64,000 nucleotides of DNA from the NCBI GenBank assembly GCA_942493265.1, contig OW818688.1, positions 4,960,001 through 5,024,000 of the forward strand, written 5' to 3'. Below are positions 1-11,500 of the stretch, piece by piece. The position numbers and the translations under genes were made by a program. Position 1 is the first letter of the stretch. The number at the start of each line of letters is the position of its first letter. The notes beneath the pieces are model-generated. The model made no database searches, was not told the DNA's origin, and was given only the letters and a program-made list of their open reading frames with translations. The stretch comes from UBA12481 sp942493265 (GTDB lineage: Bacteria; Bacteroidota; Bacteroidia; Bacteroidales; UBA12481).

Positions 1-1
1 T

Positions 2-3000
2 ATTAAACTTGGCCCTAGATTTTCAGAACAACAAATCGATGAATTTGTAAATTCCATATATTCGAATTATTTAAGAAATCCTTTCGATGAATATCATTTT
101 GATTTGTCAGAAATTGAATGGATTTCAAATTCAGGTCTCTTACTAATTACCGGTTTACTAAAATATTTTGTTGCGAACGATATTACTTTTGAATTAACGT
201 TTTTAAGTGAGGGCGTCTCAACCCTTGATCTTCCAAGGCGTGTAGCCGTACAAATTGTTGAAATATGGGAAACTTGGAATCTCTATAAAGTGGCCCCAAA
301 TGCTGATTTTAAAAAATATTTCGGTATTGACAAGGATTCTATTGAATCTCTTAAAAGAGTCCATAGTATTAACTTAACCAAACCAAAAATCTATGATAGG
401 TTTGGGATTACCCCTTTTGTTTGCCTCGAAAAGATTGCCAATTATAAGGATCGAGACATAGACGAAATTTTACATAAATATCATACGCTCAATGAGGCAA
501 CCATGGAAATTATCACGAATTATGGTTGCCAACATCCATTTATAAACAATGTATTGGGCTCAATTATTAGTAAGGAAATTTATGAAAACTTTTTAGACCA
601 TTTTGAAAATTCGATCTTTCAATCTAAAGAAGACTGGGCGTTTCTAACATTAGCGCTAAAAGGTAAATTAGAAGAACAAACATATTCAAAGGCTAAAATT
701 CAAAACCGCCTAGCGGAGAACTTCATATTGGAAGAAATTCCTTCAACAAAGGATTTCTTTTACAATGATAAAACATCTTCGTTTGTTAATCACTCGCTTA
801 TTCAATATTCCTTTTTGGATTTTGGCAAGGGTATTGTTGAAACCCTCAGGGAGGAATACGATTTGGCTCATCCCAATCCATCAACACAAGTTGATATTGA
901 GAATGACATATTGAAATATGCTTTTTCTCCTAAATCATCCCGACATCCAATTATTCTCCAGCAAGAAATGATTGATGGTGCAATACCAAGAGGATTGTTC
1001 GATGTTCTATGTATTGTCAAAAGATTTAGAGGGCTTCTAATTGTTCGAAGTAATTTTGGCAAAATTACATACGACTTTTGGACCAATAAGGATTTTGAAT
1101 CTGCATTTTCCACTTTTGGAGACAAAAACCAATATTTCCCAGGAACTTTAATTACCATATATTTACCGGCATTACCATTCGGAACAGATATTGATACATC
1201 GGCTTTAAAACCAATTATTACCAAACCTTCCTATAAAAGTGACACTAAAAAATATTTAAATCTTCGGCAGATAATTAACAATATTAATAATAGAAAAAGT
1301 GATCTATACTCGAATTTAATAAGAGAAGTACATCGTTGCTTTAATTGCCCGCCGGCAACGATTACATACCTTAGCTTTAGACAAAGTGAGCTTGATTTAC
1401 GGCTAACAAAAAAGCTAATATATTTTCTATTGACCAACTATGATTTCAACATAAATAATAACATAATAGTTCTTTATCCACCAAAAATTGAACTTTTGCG
1501 CGAAATCAGTCAAGAATTATTGAGTTTATCTTTGACGGATAAGAATTTTAAAATACATCCGCTCCCTTTTATTTATTTCGATTTTGAATCAGAAAATTTG
1601 ATGCTTTATTGGTTAGGTATTTACGATGAACACGATAGGGCTAAACTTAATGAGGATTTGTTTGAATTTCATTCCTTAATAAAAAGTGATTTCAATGAAC
1701 CTTATAATCTTGTTGGACAGATCAATTTCTTTGATGAACATGGGAATTTGAATAGCAAACTACCAAATCGACAAGAAATTATCGATTATTATCGTTCTGA
1801 ATATAAAGCATCTGATTTTGACACTGTAAATAAGTTCTTTGAAAAGGCAAATTGTTTAAAACATGAAGACCCTAATTTTTTATACCTAAACAATGGAAAT
1901 TACTATCAATATGAATTCCTTGAGTTAATTGATATTTTAAACGATATTGAAAATTGTGATCTACTTTCTAATATATTGTATGATAAAATTCTTCAAAAGC
2001 GTGATGCACAAAAAAAATACAAATTTATTGGAATTACTTCTAGCAGTCATAAAATTCTAGATTCCTTTTCTAGGCAATTTAATATTAGTGAAAAGGATTT
2101 TATAAGAATAGACAATTACCATTCTTTTGAGTTGGATGATAGGATTGCACATCCAGAAATTGGCTTTGGATATATTTTAATTTGCGATGTTATCTCAACT
2201 GGAATTCTTTCAACAAAAATTGATAAGGCTTTAACTGAAAAGGGATGTACCTTAGACCTTATTGCAGTTTTTGCCAATTCGATTGACCCGGAATTTTCCA
2301 CTTCCAAAGAATTTTTACTTAATTTTGCAGAAAGATTAATTTCTTTATTTAATCATCCAATACCAAAATATTTTAGAGATCACGCAAAAATTACAGCGGA
2401 CTTGCAAACAAGGATGGTTATAAGAGTAGATCCATTTACAAATATTCCAATTAGAGAAAGTATTAATAAGGTCCATTACGATAATGTGTTGTTGAAGAAT
2501 AGCGATTTTCTTAAATATATTAGCGAGGATGATATCTTTATCGGATATTTGGCTTATAATAACGTCATTCATCCCTATTTCTTTAACACTGATATTATTA
2601 TTAAAAAACTTGACAATTTATTGATTAAAGAAATCTTTGCATCTATTAAACTAAAAGGCGAAAATCTAAAAATATTCTACCCAAAATACTCGGCCATTAA
2701 ATTCTTTGATTTTGATTATTTAATTAATAGCATATTTAAAGACCAGTCGATTGAGATATATAAATTAGAAAGGTTTAATACGATTGAGGGATGGATTTTC
2801 CCAAATAGTATTAAACATTTAAAATGGAAAATAGAAGGCTTTAATGTTTTGATTCTCGATGACGGATCTTGTACTGGGGATTCCTTAATACAGATGATTA
2901 ACGAAGTATCCTTATTTTCACCTAAAAATATTGTAGTATTAAGTTTTGTTGGAAGAATAAATGATCGAAAAGGGGAATTCTTAAGTATCGTTAATAAGGT

Positions 3001-4738
3001 GCGAGTTCCGCATGTAACAGTTCAAGTTTTTTTTGCGTCTCATTGGCATATACCGACTTACTATTTAGATGAAAATCCAAATATACTTGAGAGGAATTGG
3101 CTTCAAAATATTATTAGTATCCAAAATACTCCGAATGCCATTAAAAGGATAGCAAGTTCTATCATGAAAGCATTGGAACCTAAATCAATGCAAAATTTCA
3201 AGGATTATTCTTTTCTACCTAGATATAGATCAAATCCTAAACTCATCCCAAAAAAGGAAATTATTCTTGTTAGAAATGAAGTAGGTAAAATCACGGGTTA
3301 TAAATTTTTTACCGAAAGCTTTGAATTTTTCGATCATTTAATCAGAAAATATGAGGTGAAAAAGAAATCACCTGAGCGATTTAAGGAAATCGAGTTATTA
3401 TGCTCGGTAATAGTTTATGAACCATATTTATTTGTCAGAATTAAACAAATCTGTCCAGATGTTATCGATAAAATGATGGAATTTATTGATGCTATTATTT
3501 TTGGGAATCCAAAACAGGGGAATCGAAAAATTAATATCGAAGAGGATTTGACCTATAAGTGGAGTAAACGGGATTTTGTTCATTTATTTTTTATTGTATT
3601 TAGAAATAGTGATCTGTTTGAAAAATTGAAGTTTCGTCAAAATTTTGAGGTTTTAATTCAGTTTCTTGGAGATCAAGGTCATTCTGTTTATTACGTTTTA
3701 TACAAATTGCTTGGATATTTTCCATTAAATGCAAACGAAATCCTCTTTAAGCAAAACTCCGAGCAGATAAAGGAATTGATATATCAGCTTAGCGAAACAA
3801 GCGAGCAACATAAAATGGAATTAAAGAGGTTCTATTACTTTTTGACAACCTTACCAACAAGGGATACATTTAAAAATCAATTGCTTAGACTTCGCGATAA
3901 TTATACTGAGCAGCGAAGTAAATTACTTCATGATAAGAAAGAAACCTTCAATCACAACGTTACAAAGCTTATTGGAATATTGCGTACCTGTATAGAAGAG
4001 CTCAAGCAAAACATTGTGCCAACTGAAGATACTATGAAGATAATTCAATTCTGTTGGCATAAGATGTCTGAATTTATGAATCCAATAATTAGTTTCTCAA
4101 AAAAATATCCGGAATATCTAAAGCCTTATCCTTATTACCACTTCGTAAATATGACAGATTCCGTGATGAGAGGTAAACTTTCCTATATTGAAGAAAATTT
4201 CTTTATTTACAATACAAATTCATTATCAGAAGAAAAGCTTTCGTTAATCCTACAAAGTATTGTTCAAATACAAGCTAGCATTGAGGTTGATTCTGATTTC
4301 AATATGCTAATTGAGACTCCTACGATTAATTTCTATTCTTTCTATATAGATTTGTGTCGAGAACTAAATAAATTAACTAATAAATGGATAGTGGAAAAAC
4401 CAATAGAGATTGATAAAGCGATTGAGATTTGGATTCCAAAATTCTACACTGATCGTTTGATAATCGATGAATTAATCACAAATTTAAAGAACAACGCTGA
4501 TTTAGCTTCCGCAAATTGCATAATATTAAAATTACAACGGAAAGGCAGTATTTATGAATTAGAGATCGAAAATAGAATTAAAAAGGACATTATTAATGCT
4601 GGAAGTGGCGAAGGTATACGTTGTCTTAAAGAAATGTCGGACTCTTCGTTCTTCGATTTTACATATGTTTGTAGAAAGGTTAACGAGAATACTTTTCATC
4701 AATTATTCACTTTTAAAAGTAACCAAAATGGATTCTAA
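2..4738 (+). CDS. Giant STAS / GHKL-ATPase / double PRTase-like / GHKL signalling protein (5' end outside window)
   Basis: The frame is open to the first base of the window, so the true start lies upstream; a TTG at 104 is only the first possible start inside it. Residues below count from that TTG (1544 aa to the stop). The first ~45 residues, with IEWISNSGLLL, resemble a STAS domain. Residues ~225-355 look like a GHKL ATPase: DFGKG at 239-243, a degenerate IPRGL glycine loop, then FPGTLITIYLP as a closing strand. Two phosphoribosyltransferase-like PRPP motifs follow, ILICDVISTG (691-700) and VLILDDGSCTG (915-925). The C-terminus has a second GHKL-like N-box, ELITNLKNNA (1456-1465), and a glycine box, GSGEGI (1500-1505). 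No membrane segment is seen. The stop overlaps the next gene's start by 11 bp, so the two are probably co-translated. I infer a cytosolic sensor/switch that controls the nucleosidase encoded downstream. Domain calls are by motif only; the PRTase regions could bind nucleotides without catalysis. Confidence 0.72.
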   Translation: MKLGPRFSEQQIDEFVNSIYSNYLRNPFDEYHFDLSEIEWISNSGLLLITGLLKYFVANDITFELTFLSEGVSTLDLPRRVAVQIVEIWETWNLYKVAPNADFKKYFGIDKDSIESLKRVHSINLTKPKIYDRFGITPFVCLEKIANYKDRDIDEILHKYHTLNEATMEIITNYGCQHPFINNVLGSIISKEIYENFLDHFENSIFQSKEDWAFLTLALKGKLEEQTYSKAKIQNRLAENFILEEIPSTKDFFYNDKTSSFVNHSLIQYSFLDFGKGIVETLREEYDLAHPNPSTQVDIENDILKYAFSPKSSRHPIILQQEMIDGAIPRGLFDVLCIVKRFRGLLIVRSNFGKITYDFWTNKDFESAFSTFGDKNQYFPGTLITIYLPALPFGTDIDTSALKPIITKPSYKSDTKKYLNLRQIINNINNRKSDLYSNLIREVHRCFNCPPATITYLSFRQSELDLRLTKKLIYFLLTNYDFNINNNIIVLYPPKIELLREISQELLSLSLTDKNFKIHPLPFIYFDFESENLMLYWLGIYDEHDRAKLNEDLFEFHSLIKSDFNEPYNLVGQINFFDEHGNLNSKLPNRQEIIDYYRSEYKASDFDTVNKFFEKANCLKHEDPNFLYLNNGNYYQYEFLELIDILNDIENCDLLSNILYDKILQKRDAQKKYKFIGITSSSHKILDSFSRQFNISEKDFIRIDNYHSFELDDRIAHPEIGFGYILICDVISTGILSTKIDKALTEKGCTLDLIAVFANSIDPEFSTSKEFLLNFAERLISLFNHPIPKYFRDHAKITADLQTRMVIRVDPFTNIPIRESINKVHYDNVLLKNSDFLKYISEDDIFIGYLAYNNVIHPYFFNTDIIIKKLDNLLIKEIFASIKLKGENLKIFYPKYSAIKFFDFDYLINSIFKDQSIEIYKLERFNTIEGWIFPNSIKHLKWKIEGFNVLILDDGSCTGDSLIQMINEVSLFSPKNIVVLSFVGRINDRKGEFLSIVNKVRVPHVTVQVFFASHWHIPTYYLDENPNILERNWLQNIISIQNTPNAIKRIASSIMKALEPKSMQNFKDYSFLPRYRSNPKLIPKKEIILVRNEVGKITGYKFFTESFEFFDHLIRKYEVKKKSPERFKEIELLCSVIVYEPYLFVRIKQICPDVIDKMMEFIDAIIFGNPKQGNRKINIEEDLTYKWSKRDFVHLFFIVFRNSDLFEKLKFRQNFEVLIQFLGDQGHSVYYVLYKLLGYFPLNANEILFKQNSEQIKELIYQLSETSEQHKMELKRFYYFLTTLPTRDTFKNQLLRLRDNYTEQRSKLLHDKKETFNHNVTKLIGILRTCIEELKQNIVPTEDTMKIIQFCWHKMSEFMNPIISFSKKYPEYLKPYPYYHFVNMTDSVMRGKLSYIEENFFIYNTNSLSEEKLSLILQSIVQIQASIEVDSDFNMLIETPTINFYSFYIDLCRELNKLTNKWIVEKPIEIDKAIEIWIPKFYTDRLIIDELITNLKNNADLASANCIILKLQRKGSIYELEIENRIKKDIINAGSGEGIRCLKEMSDSSFFDFTYVCRKVNENTFHQLFTFKSNQNGF

Positions 4739-6083
4739 AAAAGTAGTCTTTTACGTTTTTGACGAGGAAGAAAATTTTAAAAAGACATATAATTTTATTG
4801 CTGGTGAGCTATTAGTAAAGGGGTTTAAGTCGATAAAGGATTTACCTACATTTCAGGCTGCATTGGATAGTACAGACGAACTTGATTATATTTGTCTTGT
4901 TGTACATGTTTTTTATACGGAAGGTATAAAAGGTATAAAGAGATATATAGCTTCTGGTATTAAAAAAAGGTACCCATTGATTAATGAATTATATGTATCT
5001 GAAGGGAGTGCCGAAAGAATTAAACATGAAATGGTGGCATCCGAGATCCCAATTGTTAATATTTACAAATATCACCAAATCTTGACTCAGGTCCAGGATG
5101 ACAATATACGTTTATATACAAAAAAGGAAATTATGACCCCAATTGAAAAACCAAGAAAGCCAAAAAAAAGTACGCAAGAGAGAAAGCCGGTGAAATTGGC
5201 CAAGGAAGGTTTACCCAAGGCTTATTATGGGATTATAACGGCTTTGTATAAAGATGAATTCGAGGAGGTTAAAGAAGTTTTAAAATTCTTAGATAAGAAT
5301 ATTATTAAAACAAAAAAAAAGGAGTATTATTTTGGGAAGACCTCAGATAAAAGGAAGAGGATTATTGTTGGTTCAGTTCTCAATGCGACTGGTATGGTGG
5401 ATGCATCTGTAATCTCAACCCAGATGTTAGAATTGTTTAAGCCAAAATACTTACTTATGCCTGGAGTTTGTGCAGGTAGGAGTGATTTAAATTTTGGTGA
5501 TATTGTTGTTGCAAATCAGATTTTTACATTACAAAAGGGAAAGTTATCTGATATTGGAAGGAAGGATCAACATGGGAAGGTAACTCCATTAAAATTGTAT
5601 GATCAAAACCAAAATCAAGTTGATTTCAACCACCTTTTTGACATCGATGGTAATCAGATTTCCTTAACCGTAGAAAAGTTTGAGATTGAGCATGACGCAA
5701 TGATTCAAATTGATACTTTGACAATAGACAAATTAACTAGAAAGATCCCTGAAATTGAAAGTGCAATAAATCAATCAATTAAGCACATGAACTCCCCAAT
5801 TAAAATTCACCTGGCACCATTTGCATGCAGCACAATGGTAATTGATAAATTGGACTTTTTTAAAAGCGTTGTACAAAATATCAATCGAAAGGCAGCAGCT
5901 GTTGAAATGGAAAGCTATGGTATAGCTAGGGCGTGCCAATTTGCGAATAATGGTAAAACAATTCCAATTATATTTAAATCGGTAATGGATAATGGTTATC
6001 AAAAAACCGATTCTCATAAAAGATTTGCCGCACATACTAGTTCGCTATTTCTAAAACAACTTTTTGAAACGGGCATTATATAG
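4728..6083 (+). CDS. Receiver-like domain fused to a PNP/MTAN-type nucleoside phosphorylase (Detocs-like effector)
   Basis: ATG 4728 is chosen because it begins the recognisable protein (451 aa) and overlaps the upstream stop by 11 bp. Residues ~1-120 have an alternating hydrophobic pattern like a response-regulator receiver (VVFYVFDEEE, YICLVVHVF), but the usual phospho-acceptor Asp is not obvious. A Lys/Pro-rich linker (~135-160) leads to a nucleoside phosphorylase/MTA-SAH nucleosidase domain: YYGIITAL (~167-174), NATGMVDASV, GVCAG (246-250), FGDIVVA, VEMES (392-396) and VMDNG with a candidate catalytic Asp421. The family cleaves N-glycosidic bonds of purine nucleosides. A receiver-PNP fusion matches the known architecture of DtcC, the ATP-cleaving effector of the Detocs antiphage system. 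Here the partner is a GHKL/PRTase protein rather than a classical histidine kinase. The substrate is unknown, and an antiphage role is inferred. Confidence 0.78.
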   Translation: MDSKKVVFYVFDEEENFKKTYNFIAGELLVKGFKSIKDLPTFQAALDSTDELDYICLVVHVFYTEGIKGIKRYIASGIKKRYPLINELYVSEGSAERIKHEMVASEIPIVNIYKYHQILTQVQDDNIRLYTKKEIMTPIEKPRKPKKSTQERKPVKLAKEGLPKAYYGIITALYKDEFEEVKEVLKFLDKNIIKTKKKEYYFGKTSDKRKRIIVGSVLNATGMVDASVISTQMLELFKPKYLLMPGVCAGRSDLNFGDIVVANQIFTLQKGKLSDIGRKDQHGKVTPLKLYDQNQNQVDFNHLFDIDGNQISLTVEKFEIEHDAMIQIDTLTIDKLTRKIPEIESAINQSIKHMNSPIKIHLAPFACSTMVIDKLDFFKSVVQNINRKAAAVEMESYGIARACQFANNGKTIPIIFKSVMDNGYQKTDSHKRFAAHTSSLFLKQLFETGII

Positions 6084-6766
6084 TTAATTCATCTGTTTTT
6101 AACATGCTGACTTAAAAATATCGATATCATAATAATTATGTTAAACTTTTTTCTAAATAGGGTGTTCTAAATATCCACCTGGGGCGATACACCTTATTGA
6201 TTATAGAAGCTCGCAGGATTCGAGGATTATTGCTTTACATTTTGAGCATTTAGAAACATGCTTCTTACAGGCTTCGTCTAATTGATTTGTAGTAGATATT
6301 CCGGAGCCGGCGAGCAGTCGATTCCGGATTCAGCAACAATCACAATAATCGTCTGAATTCCAACCATTTTAACTCCGTAATGGATTGCTTAATTAAATAC
6401 GTAACGGACTGCTCAACAGTACCGTTTTATCTAACCTGTCTATCCGGGTCTGTCACAAAGAGACGACCATGTTCATCCCTTTAATTAAAATTTCCGAGCG
6501 GGATTATCAGATTATTTATGAGAAAAAGTCGGTTACCATCGAAAAATCGAAATTGTTTTGCACAAAAACAAATTAAATGAACACATTATAGATTTAACAG
6601 GTTAACCGCCCAAGGCTAATACTGGGGTAACTTTCAGACTGATGCTCATTAATTGCTGATATTCTGCCTATTGCTGGCCAGGCTCAATTCTCAGTGACTC
6701 CATATCGCAATTAGGTGGATGCTCAATATAGCTCATGCTTTATGAGAAACTCAATTTTATTAAATA
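6084..6766. other. Intergenic stretch with possible transposase debris
   Basis: No convincing gene. A minus-strand frame from an ATG at 6367 to a stop at 6278 reads VIVAESGID, faintly like the C-terminal part of IS110-type transposases. A neighbouring minus-strand frame (~6290-6199) ends in a C-H-C-C cluster. A 35-codon plus-strand frame at 6469-6576 (starting MFIPLIKISERDY) could also be a remnant. None is long enough to name. The stretch separates the plus-strand PNP gene from the convergent Tc operon. Confidence 0.35.
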
Positions 6767-8491
6767 TTACGAGAATAACTCCCTATCAAGGATTTTTATC
6801 TTGACTGAATAATATTCCTCCCACCAAGCTTTATCCCCATCTTGGAGGGGCGGCCTTGCAAGAGCTAATACCTTTTTCGCCTTTTTAGCTTCCTTTTGAG
6901 CTATCCTGAAATGGTAATGGTCAAAAATGCGTAATGCCTCGATCATATAAGTCACTGCAATCTTCCTGTCTCTTATGAGGAGTAAATTTTCACCATTTTT
7001 TACATCCGCAGTTGGCGAAAAATTATAGGAACCTAAATATACACGTGCCGTTGGCTTATCAAAATCAATCACCAAAAATTTGTGGTGCATGCGATTTCCA
7101 GTTCCTCCAACCGGCTCTGAATGAAATGGCTCCGGAAAATCTTTCGAGATCTCGGAAGGGTAGACTGGAGCCACATTCCCATCTGGTTTTTGAAAATCTA
7201 AACCACCAACTTTCTTGTCTGATATACCATAAACAAAAATGTTATTGTTCTCCGTCAACCTTGAAATTGCTTCACGAATGGGGCCAGAGGTCTGAAATAA
7301 AAATGCCAAAGAATAGAAAAGGCTTGAATGAGTATTGTCCATCATATCAGCACCAATTTCATCAAGTAAGGCATTATTTGCTGCATGAGGAGAGAAGGAA
7401 ATCTTTGCATTTATTCCTGAAAGCAATAAATCATTCCATTCTGCTGAAGTTGTATTCCCAAATTCATTAACTGTATCAAACTTCCAATAGTTTTCAAAGG
7501 CATCTAAAAATGGCTTAATTGCATCTGCACCATTTACAATAACTGCGTTATTTGCCTGAACATAGAATCCCCGCCATGAAAAATTAGTAGAACCACAAAC
7601 AGCAGCTTTTATGTTGGGGCCATTCACAATAATTGTTTTGTTGTGTTGTAAATTACTCATGTGGTGACGTTTCACATTTCCACCGGTTGATTTCATTAAT
7701 CGTTGTTGTGCTTCAGATTCTGCTGAATCGTCTTTACCATGATCACCACTATCGTCAATAATTATTTTCAACCTGCTGCCAAGTTCTTCAAAACGGGTGA
7801 CTAGTTCGGGGAGATTTAAATCGTATGCAACAACCTTTACTTCTGCCTTTTCATCTGTAATGGCTTCATCAAGTAATTCCAATATAGATTTAGAAGCTTC
7901 AAAGCCCATCCATTGTAAAGCTTCCGTCACTTCAGGATGAGTTGGTTTAAAATTAAGCCCATTTTTCGCCTTGTCTGGGAGCAATGCTTTTATCCCACCT
8001 TCAGCCTCATATTTATCAATAAAAGCCTGGGAAGAAACAAATCCTCTAGTAAAGGCAACATTTAATATTCCTTGATAGGTATCCCTGTTCAATTGTATTG
8101 CAACCTGTTGTGATTCACCAAAGCTAAGCTCATCCTGACTATTCATAAATACTGGTTTAACTTTGTAAATAAAGTCTCCTTCAAGCTCAGCATTTCGTGG
8201 GAAGTGAACCCAACGGAACTTCTGAAATGGCGCTTGAAGAGATGAAAGGCTCTCTTTTCTTACTTTACCTTTCTCATCGGGAAAAGACAACCGATTCTTT
8301 AGGGCAAAGAATTTATCGCCTCCTGGCTCCTTATATTCAATTGAAAATCCCACAAAATCTTTTGGTGGATTTCCACTTTTCCAATTCATGGCTAAGAGTA
8401 ACATTCCATCACCACGATAAGCTTGAAGCGTAAACAAAGCATTCGAATTATTGCCCTTTACTACAAAATCTTTTGTTTTTGATGTTGCCAT
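6767..8491 (-). CDS. Phospholipase D-like (double HKD) protein, last gene of the Tc toxin operon
   Basis: 574 aa. Residues 1-135 form a beta-rich region of unknown type. Two phospholipase D motifs follow: HNK at 283-285 with GSTN at 300-303, and H469-H-K471 with GSYN at 487-490. In the PLD superfamily these pair to form one active site acting on phosphodiester bonds of lipids or nucleic acids. The C-terminus is Lys-rich. No signal peptide is visible, so it is either cytosolic or exported by a non-Sec route. The gene starts 25 bp after the TcA stop on the same strand, so it is very likely co-transcribed with the toxin genes. It could be an accessory toxin or an unrelated PLD nuclease/lipase; its substrate cannot be read from the sequence. 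Confidence 0.82.
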   Translation of the reverse strand: MATSKTKDFVVKGNNSNALFTLQAYRGDGMLLLAMNWKSGNPPKDFVGFSIEYKEPGGDKFFALKNRLSFPDEKGKVRKESLSSLQAPFQKFRWVHFPRNAELEGDFIYKVKPVFMNSQDELSFGESQQVAIQLNRDTYQGILNVAFTRGFVSSQAFIDKYEAEGGIKALLPDKAKNGLNFKPTHPEVTEALQWMGFEASKSILELLDEAITDEKAEVKVVAYDLNLPELVTRFEELGSRLKIIIDDSGDHGKDDSAESEAQQRLMKSTGGNVKRHHMSNLQHNKTIIVNGPNIKAAVCGSTNFSWRGFYVQANNAVIVNGADAIKPFLDAFENYWKFDTVNEFGNTTSAEWNDLLLSGINAKISFSPHAANNALLDEIGADMMDNTHSSLFYSLAFLFQTSGPIREAISRLTENNNIFVYGISDKKVGGLDFQKPDGNVAPVYPSEISKDFPEPFHSEPVGGTGNRMHHKFLVIDFDKPTARVYLGSYNFSPTADVKNGENLLLIRDRKIAVTYMIEALRIFDHYHFRIAQKEAKKAKKVLALARPPLQDGDKAWWEEYYSVKIKILDRELFS

Positions 8492-8516
8492 TTTGTTACA
8501 AGTTTTATGACAATGG

Positions 8517-11500
8517 TTAAACTATGCTGTATTTTATTAAGATCAATACATCCTCAAGATCATTTTTATTAAACCCATTGTTTCCTGCATCAAGGGTCCA
8601 TTTTCTTACTGGATCTCCATTCAGGGTAACACTGCCACCCTTGATTTTATTCGTATTCCCATCTGAACCTGTTAGAGCAATATCCTCTCCCGCGGCCCAA
8701 GTTGTATCGTTATTACCATTGACTTTCAAGCTGGCAGGAACAGAAACAGTAGCCTGCTTCTTCGGCTTAAGGTAAATCTTTGTCTCCGTAATGGCCAGGG
8801 TCTTTTGCGATAGGATGTAGGGGAAATGGTGCTTTTCAACATTAAAATCAGTATACTGCGCAGTCTGTGCAAGCAGTGTAGCAAAAGAATCCGGGAAATC
8901 GTATCTGAGGCTGAATACCCTGAATAATCCGTCGTTTGTTGCATATGCAGTCAGTGCATTAACCAACTTAGTCTCTGCATAAAACCGGTCTCCATCAAGT
9001 GAAGTATAACTGAGGTGAATGAGGACATCCGGGATTGTATCGTAATTAAAAGACCTTAACAAAGAAGGGAGTTCCAACCGCCATTCACTGATTGCGCCTG
9101 CCCCTTCAAAAGGGAGGTACCTTTCATCATGAAAATTCAGTTCAAACAAACCGGCATCATTATTTGCGCTGCTTGTTGTTATCGAAGTGTCCTTTGCAAT
9201 AGCAATTACTATGGGCGCAACTTTATCAGACTCTTCTATCTCTCCTTTTAATAAAGTGAGTCTTGCACTTATGTTAGCGTACGGACCGGTTATGCAGGGA
9301 ATCGTGATTCTTACCGATTTGATTACCCTTCGGAACTGGCCAGGATAGAAAATTTCAAAAGCAAGTTCAGGTATCTTGATTATGCAGGTGCCTGTCTGCC
9401 TGAGTTGAAAAAGTTGGGGGGAATCGAGTAATGCTAATGAAAAGCTTTGGGTTATCTCCGGTACCCGCACATTATTTTCGATATACTTTCTCTCCAGTTC
9501 CAGCAACTGACGAAGCAATTGATCTCCTGCCAGCAACCCGGCTTTTTCGAATTGCCAGTTACCGCTTTGGATAAAAAATGAATTATCATACCGTTCAAAC
9601 TGGTAAGCCCGTTCTGCCAGCTTTGCGAGGTCATAAGCAATATTATATGCTTCCCGGTAAACACGGTTGAGCCCTGAAGCCAGATAATTATATAATCCCA
9701 GTCCCGTAAATTTATTTTTGTAAAAGTCATCCAACTCATCCAATTGGTCCATCGATTTCTCATGAAGCTCTAGTTCCTTTTCTGCAAGCTGCTCTCTTAT
9801 TTCGGCTGCTAACAGTAACTGGTTCACCTGCTTGTATTCCTGCTGAGCAAGTTTGAGCTGCTGCTTCCACTCCTCTTCACGACGCTTGTGCCCGGCTTCC
9901 ATACCGGCAAGAATTGCGATATTGTCGGCAATGGCCGCCAAAGCGTCTATTGCTTCCTGTAAACCCTTTGTGCCATTCTTTAATTCCTGTCCACCATATT
10001 TCATGGCAAAAGGACTACCGATCTGCGGAAGGAAGCCGTAAACACTCGCAAGAAATCCCATAGTGGCTTCCCCGGTTCGTATGCTCCCGGCCGTCCATTT
10101 AGAAACTTGTTCCGCGATCTCCCAAGGAATAAGTCCTGCGTCAATCAACCCCTGGTAGTATTCAACCCTATTCTGCACGTTTGCAAGACTTTCCTGGGCC
10201 GCCTGATGCTGGCATTTCGCTTCTTTGATCTGATTCTTCTTGACCTCCTTAGTTAACCTGAGGATGTTTTTTTCGTGTACGGTACGAAGGAGTAGAAGTT
10301 CTTCTGAGTCCTTCTTTTCAAGAGCTGACAATAAAGAAGATCCAAAACTCTGAACAATCTGAGCATATTGCTTCGCTTTTTCCACAAGGTAGGTAAACCG
10401 GTAATTTGGTATTATACCCCCATTCGAAATAATGGCCATAATATCTTCAAGGCTCAACCCTGATGCGCGCAATCTCACCAACATCATAGGATCTATCGGA
10501 GGTTGAAAAAAAGCAAGACCGCGACGGATTCCCTTAATGTTCATACAGTTCCAGATTTTAAACAATCTGTCTTCAACTCGATCCCAATAGGCTAACAAGT
10601 CAGTATTTTCCGGTATGCAAAAAACCATGCTGCTTTGTTTCACTAGGTCATAAGATGGGAACCGCGGATTTTTTTTAAAAACTACATTGCCAATTTCCCT
10701 ATTTTTGTCAATGGTAGATTCTGTTTTCTGCCACTTTGAATACTCTTTCTGTACCGCGGCCTTTGATAAAATCCTGTCATTATAGCCTTTAACCTGAGAA
10801 AGTTTATAATTCATCCGATCAGCAGCGTTCGCAACAGTATTATCGCCTCCAGACCGGGAAATATTCTTCAGACCATCCGACATTCTTATTATCGATGCCT
10901 TGGCGCCTAATTTCTGGAAATTGATTTCTTTCATCACATTACCTGTAGCAGCCGCAAGACTTTTGGAATTCTTGACAATACCTAGGCCTACATTATAATC
11001 ATTCATTTGCACGGCATATACATTCTCCAGGTTGATCAGGAATTCTGAACCGCTTCCTATTTCAGGCCCGACTTTTTCATACGTCAGGGAGTTCTCATCG
11101 GCGGTTTCACATTTCCCCATTTTAACCGGTCGTTTACCAAGAATACTCAACCCAAGCCTGTACAACATTTCTGCCTCATTGATTGATTCGCGGGTATCCT
11201 GCGCAAACAAGTAGTCACCCCAATCCAGCAGGTTATCAATATACCTCATCACGATGGCCTTCTGGTAAGCACTGATACGGAGCCGAGCGATTGCATGAGG
11301 ATCAAAAGGATCCTTTTCATACACCTCGATAGCCTTTACATCCGTCAGTATGTCTTTCAATTTCTGTGGAGTTAACCCCCTGAATTCTCTGAACTGCCAG
11401 TTATGATCGGTAGGTTTATGGCTTGCTGGTGATTCCTCGGCTGTCGGTTGGAATATTCTTTCGTACCACCATTTGGCTTCCTTAAATTTCTGGTTTGCAT

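Noticed and set aside
104..4738. Gene start at TTG 104
   Set aside because: The frame is open to the window edge and the upstream codons continue the STAS-like domain, so the real start is outside.
6278..6367. IS110 transposase remnant
   Set aside because: Only about 10 residues look similar; kept as a remark on the intergenic region, not as a feature.
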